Of a stretch of DNA of 16,426 nt, positions 15,207 to 16,426 are shown piece after piece. The first letter of the stretch is position 1. Each line of letters opens with the position of its first letter. A model generated the notes under the pieces. It searched no databases, was not told where the DNA came from, and saw only the letters and a list, made by a program, of their open reading frames with translations. The DNA is taken from positions 1 through 16,426 of the forward strand of contig JAGBFE010000234.1 in the NCBI GenBank assembly GCA_018109965.1. The letters run 5' to 3'. The position numbers were made by a program, and so were the translations under genes. The DNA is from Oscillospiraceae bacterium. Lineage in GTDB: Bacteria > Bacillota_A > Clostridia > Oscillospirales > Ruminococcaceae.

Positions 15207-16426
15207 TGGCTGACAGAAATACAGGTTCCATGCCAAAAGGCCCACACGGTCCTGGCGGCAACAAAGCCCAGGCAAGAGGCAAAATGATGAAGCTGGATGA
15301 AAAAAGCAAGGAAAGCCTTGGCCGTCTGTTCCGAATGATATTTAAAAACTACAAATTCCATTTTGTGCTTGTTATTCTTTGCATCTTTATATCCGCACTT
15401 GCGAACTTAAAAGGCACACTGTTCCTTCGCACACTTATTGACACCTATATAGCACCGTTCATCGGGCAGCAGAACCCTGACATGTCGGGGCTGCTTGGTG
15501 CATTGCTGCAGATGGCAGGTATTTATGCGCTGGGGATTGTGTCCACCTTCGCATACAACATCATTATGATGTTTGTAACACAGGGCACTCTCAAAAGAAT
15601 ACGCGATGACATGTTCCGCCATATGCAGACATTGCCTATCAGCTTTTTTGACACCCACACCCACGGCGAACTGATGAGCCGATACACCAACGACGTTGAC
15701 ACACTGCGACAGATGGTAAGCCAGACTGTGCCGCAGCTGGTAAACAGCCTTGTAACAATAGTTTCGGTTGCCGCATCAATGATTATGCTGTCATGGCAGC
15801 TGACAATCGTCAGCTTTTTCACAGTGTTTCTGATGATAAAAATGAGCACCAAAATCGGTACAATGTCAGGTCTGTTTTTTGCAAAACAGCAGGCTGACGT
15901 GGGCAAACTGAACGGATACATCGAAGAAATGATGAACGGCCAGAAGGTTATCAAGGTTTTTACTCACGAAGATATTGCAAAAAAAGAATTTGACAGATTC
16001 AACGAAGAACTTTGTGACAGTATGACCAAGGCAAACAAATTTGCAAATATTATGGGTCCTGTGTCCAACAATATGGGACATCTGAACTTTTCTCTCATTG
16101 CAATCCTTGGCGGTGCTTTTGCAATCAGCGGCATCGGCACAATTACTCCCGGTACTATTGCATCATTCCTTATGCTGATACGCAGTTTTAACGGACCTAT
16201 CCAGCAGGTTACACAGCAATTTAATACCGTTGTTATGGCAATGGCAGGTGCAGGCAGAATTTTTGATATTATTGACCAGAAACCTGAAACTGACAACGGC
16301 AGCATCACCCTTGTACGCGCAAAAGAATCTGCTGAGGGTACCATTGAAGAAGCTGACTACAACACAAACCAGTGGGCGTGGAAAGTGCCACAGCAGGACG
16401 GCGGATATCAGTATGTACAGCTTAAA
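15206..16426 (+). CDS. Heterodimeric ABC exporter, second subunit (C-terminus cut by window edge)
   Basis: The ATG overlaps the stop of the previous gene (TAATG), and the frame stays open for 407 codons to the right edge. A glycine- and lysine-rich soluble N-terminal stretch of about 40 residues (GPHGPGGNKAQARG) precedes a six-helix exporter domain (about 45-345). That domain includes the coupling-loop pattern FFDTHTHGELMSRYTNDVD and the family motif around ATP-domain contact KVIKVFTHE. Residues about 365-407 form the linker ahead of the ATPase domain, with the WAWK motif often seen in these partner subunits. The ATPase domain, expected to carry the intact catalytic glutamate and histidine, lies beyond the window. 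It pairs with the degenerate subunit encoded just upstream. Confidence 0.92.
   Translation, partial: MADRNTGSMPKGPHGPGGNKAQARGKMMKLDEKSKESLGRLFRMIFKNYKFHFVLVILCIFISALANLKGTLFLRTLIDTYIAPFIGQQNPDMSGLLGALLQMAGIYALGIVSTFAYNIIMMFVTQGTLKRIRDDMFRHMQTLPISFFDTHTHGELMSRYTNDVDTLRQMVSQTVPQLVNSLVTIVSVAASMIMLSWQLTIVSFFTVFLMIKMSTKIGTMSGLFFAKQQADVGKLNGYIEEMMNGQKVIKVFTHEDIAKKEFDRFNEELCDSMTKANKFANIMGPVSNNMGHLNFSLIAILGGAFAISGIGTITPGTIASFLMLIRSFNGPIQQVTQQFNTVVMAMAGAGRIFDIIDQKPETDNGSITLVRAKESAEGTIEEADYNTNQWAWKVPQQDGGYQYVQLK

Noticed and set aside
14502..15275. 257-codon frame antisense to the ABC exporter ATPase domain
   Set aside because: It is a shadow of a strongly conserved gene, with no ribosome site or family match.

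Overview
The window looks like chromosomal DNA of a Gram-positive, low-to-moderate GC anaerobe, most likely a gut Clostridia member (Oscillospiraceae/Ruminococcaceae-like). Reasons: AGGAGG-type ribosome binding sites at almost every start, sigma-A style promoters (TTGACT-17-TATACT and similar), GPH-family sugar symporters paired with cytoplasmic glycosidases, a MarR-ABC-ABC cassette and a TraX/DUF4037/DUF4125 gene set. The taxon is inference from gene content. No rRNA, tRNA, CRISPR array, transposase or phage gene was seen. No stretch over 300 bases lacks a gene.

Layout. (1) 1-3372, minus strand: a sugar cassette with a GPH sugar:cation symporter followed by a cytoplasmic GH2 beta-galactosidase-type enzyme that runs off the left edge. 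(2) 3373-4754: a leader with a 21-bp-period direct repeat and a 13-bp inverted repeat, then an AraC-type regulator on the minus strand, the likely controller of the cassette. (3) 4755-6365: a divergent promoter region with two good sigma-A promoters, then a plus-strand MATE exporter followed by a 72-nt foldable element. (4) 6381-8931: a self-contained unit with its own promoter and a strong terminator, holding a TPR protein, a DUF4037 nucleotidyltransferase-fold protein and a DUF4125 protein. No function is known for this trio, and it is the best candidate here for an undescribed system. (5) 8951-12785, minus strand: a second sugar cassette with a GH13 oligo-1,6-glucosidase (frameshifted at a 7-base homopolymer), a second GPH symporter and a TraX-like membrane protein, convergent with unit 4. 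(6) 12939-16426, plus strand: a MarR regulator with a 12-bp-arm palindromic operator, then a heterodimeric ABC exporter. Its first half carries a degenerate ATP site; its second half is cut by the right edge.

How it works together. Both sugar cassettes follow the same plan: take up an unphosphorylated oligosaccharide by GPH symport, then hydrolyse it in the cytoplasm, one with a beta-glycosidase and one with an alpha-1,6-glucosidase. The MATE and ABC exporters are probably drug or metabolite efflux systems. The AraC and MarR genes each sit beside candidate operator DNA that matches their usual way of working.
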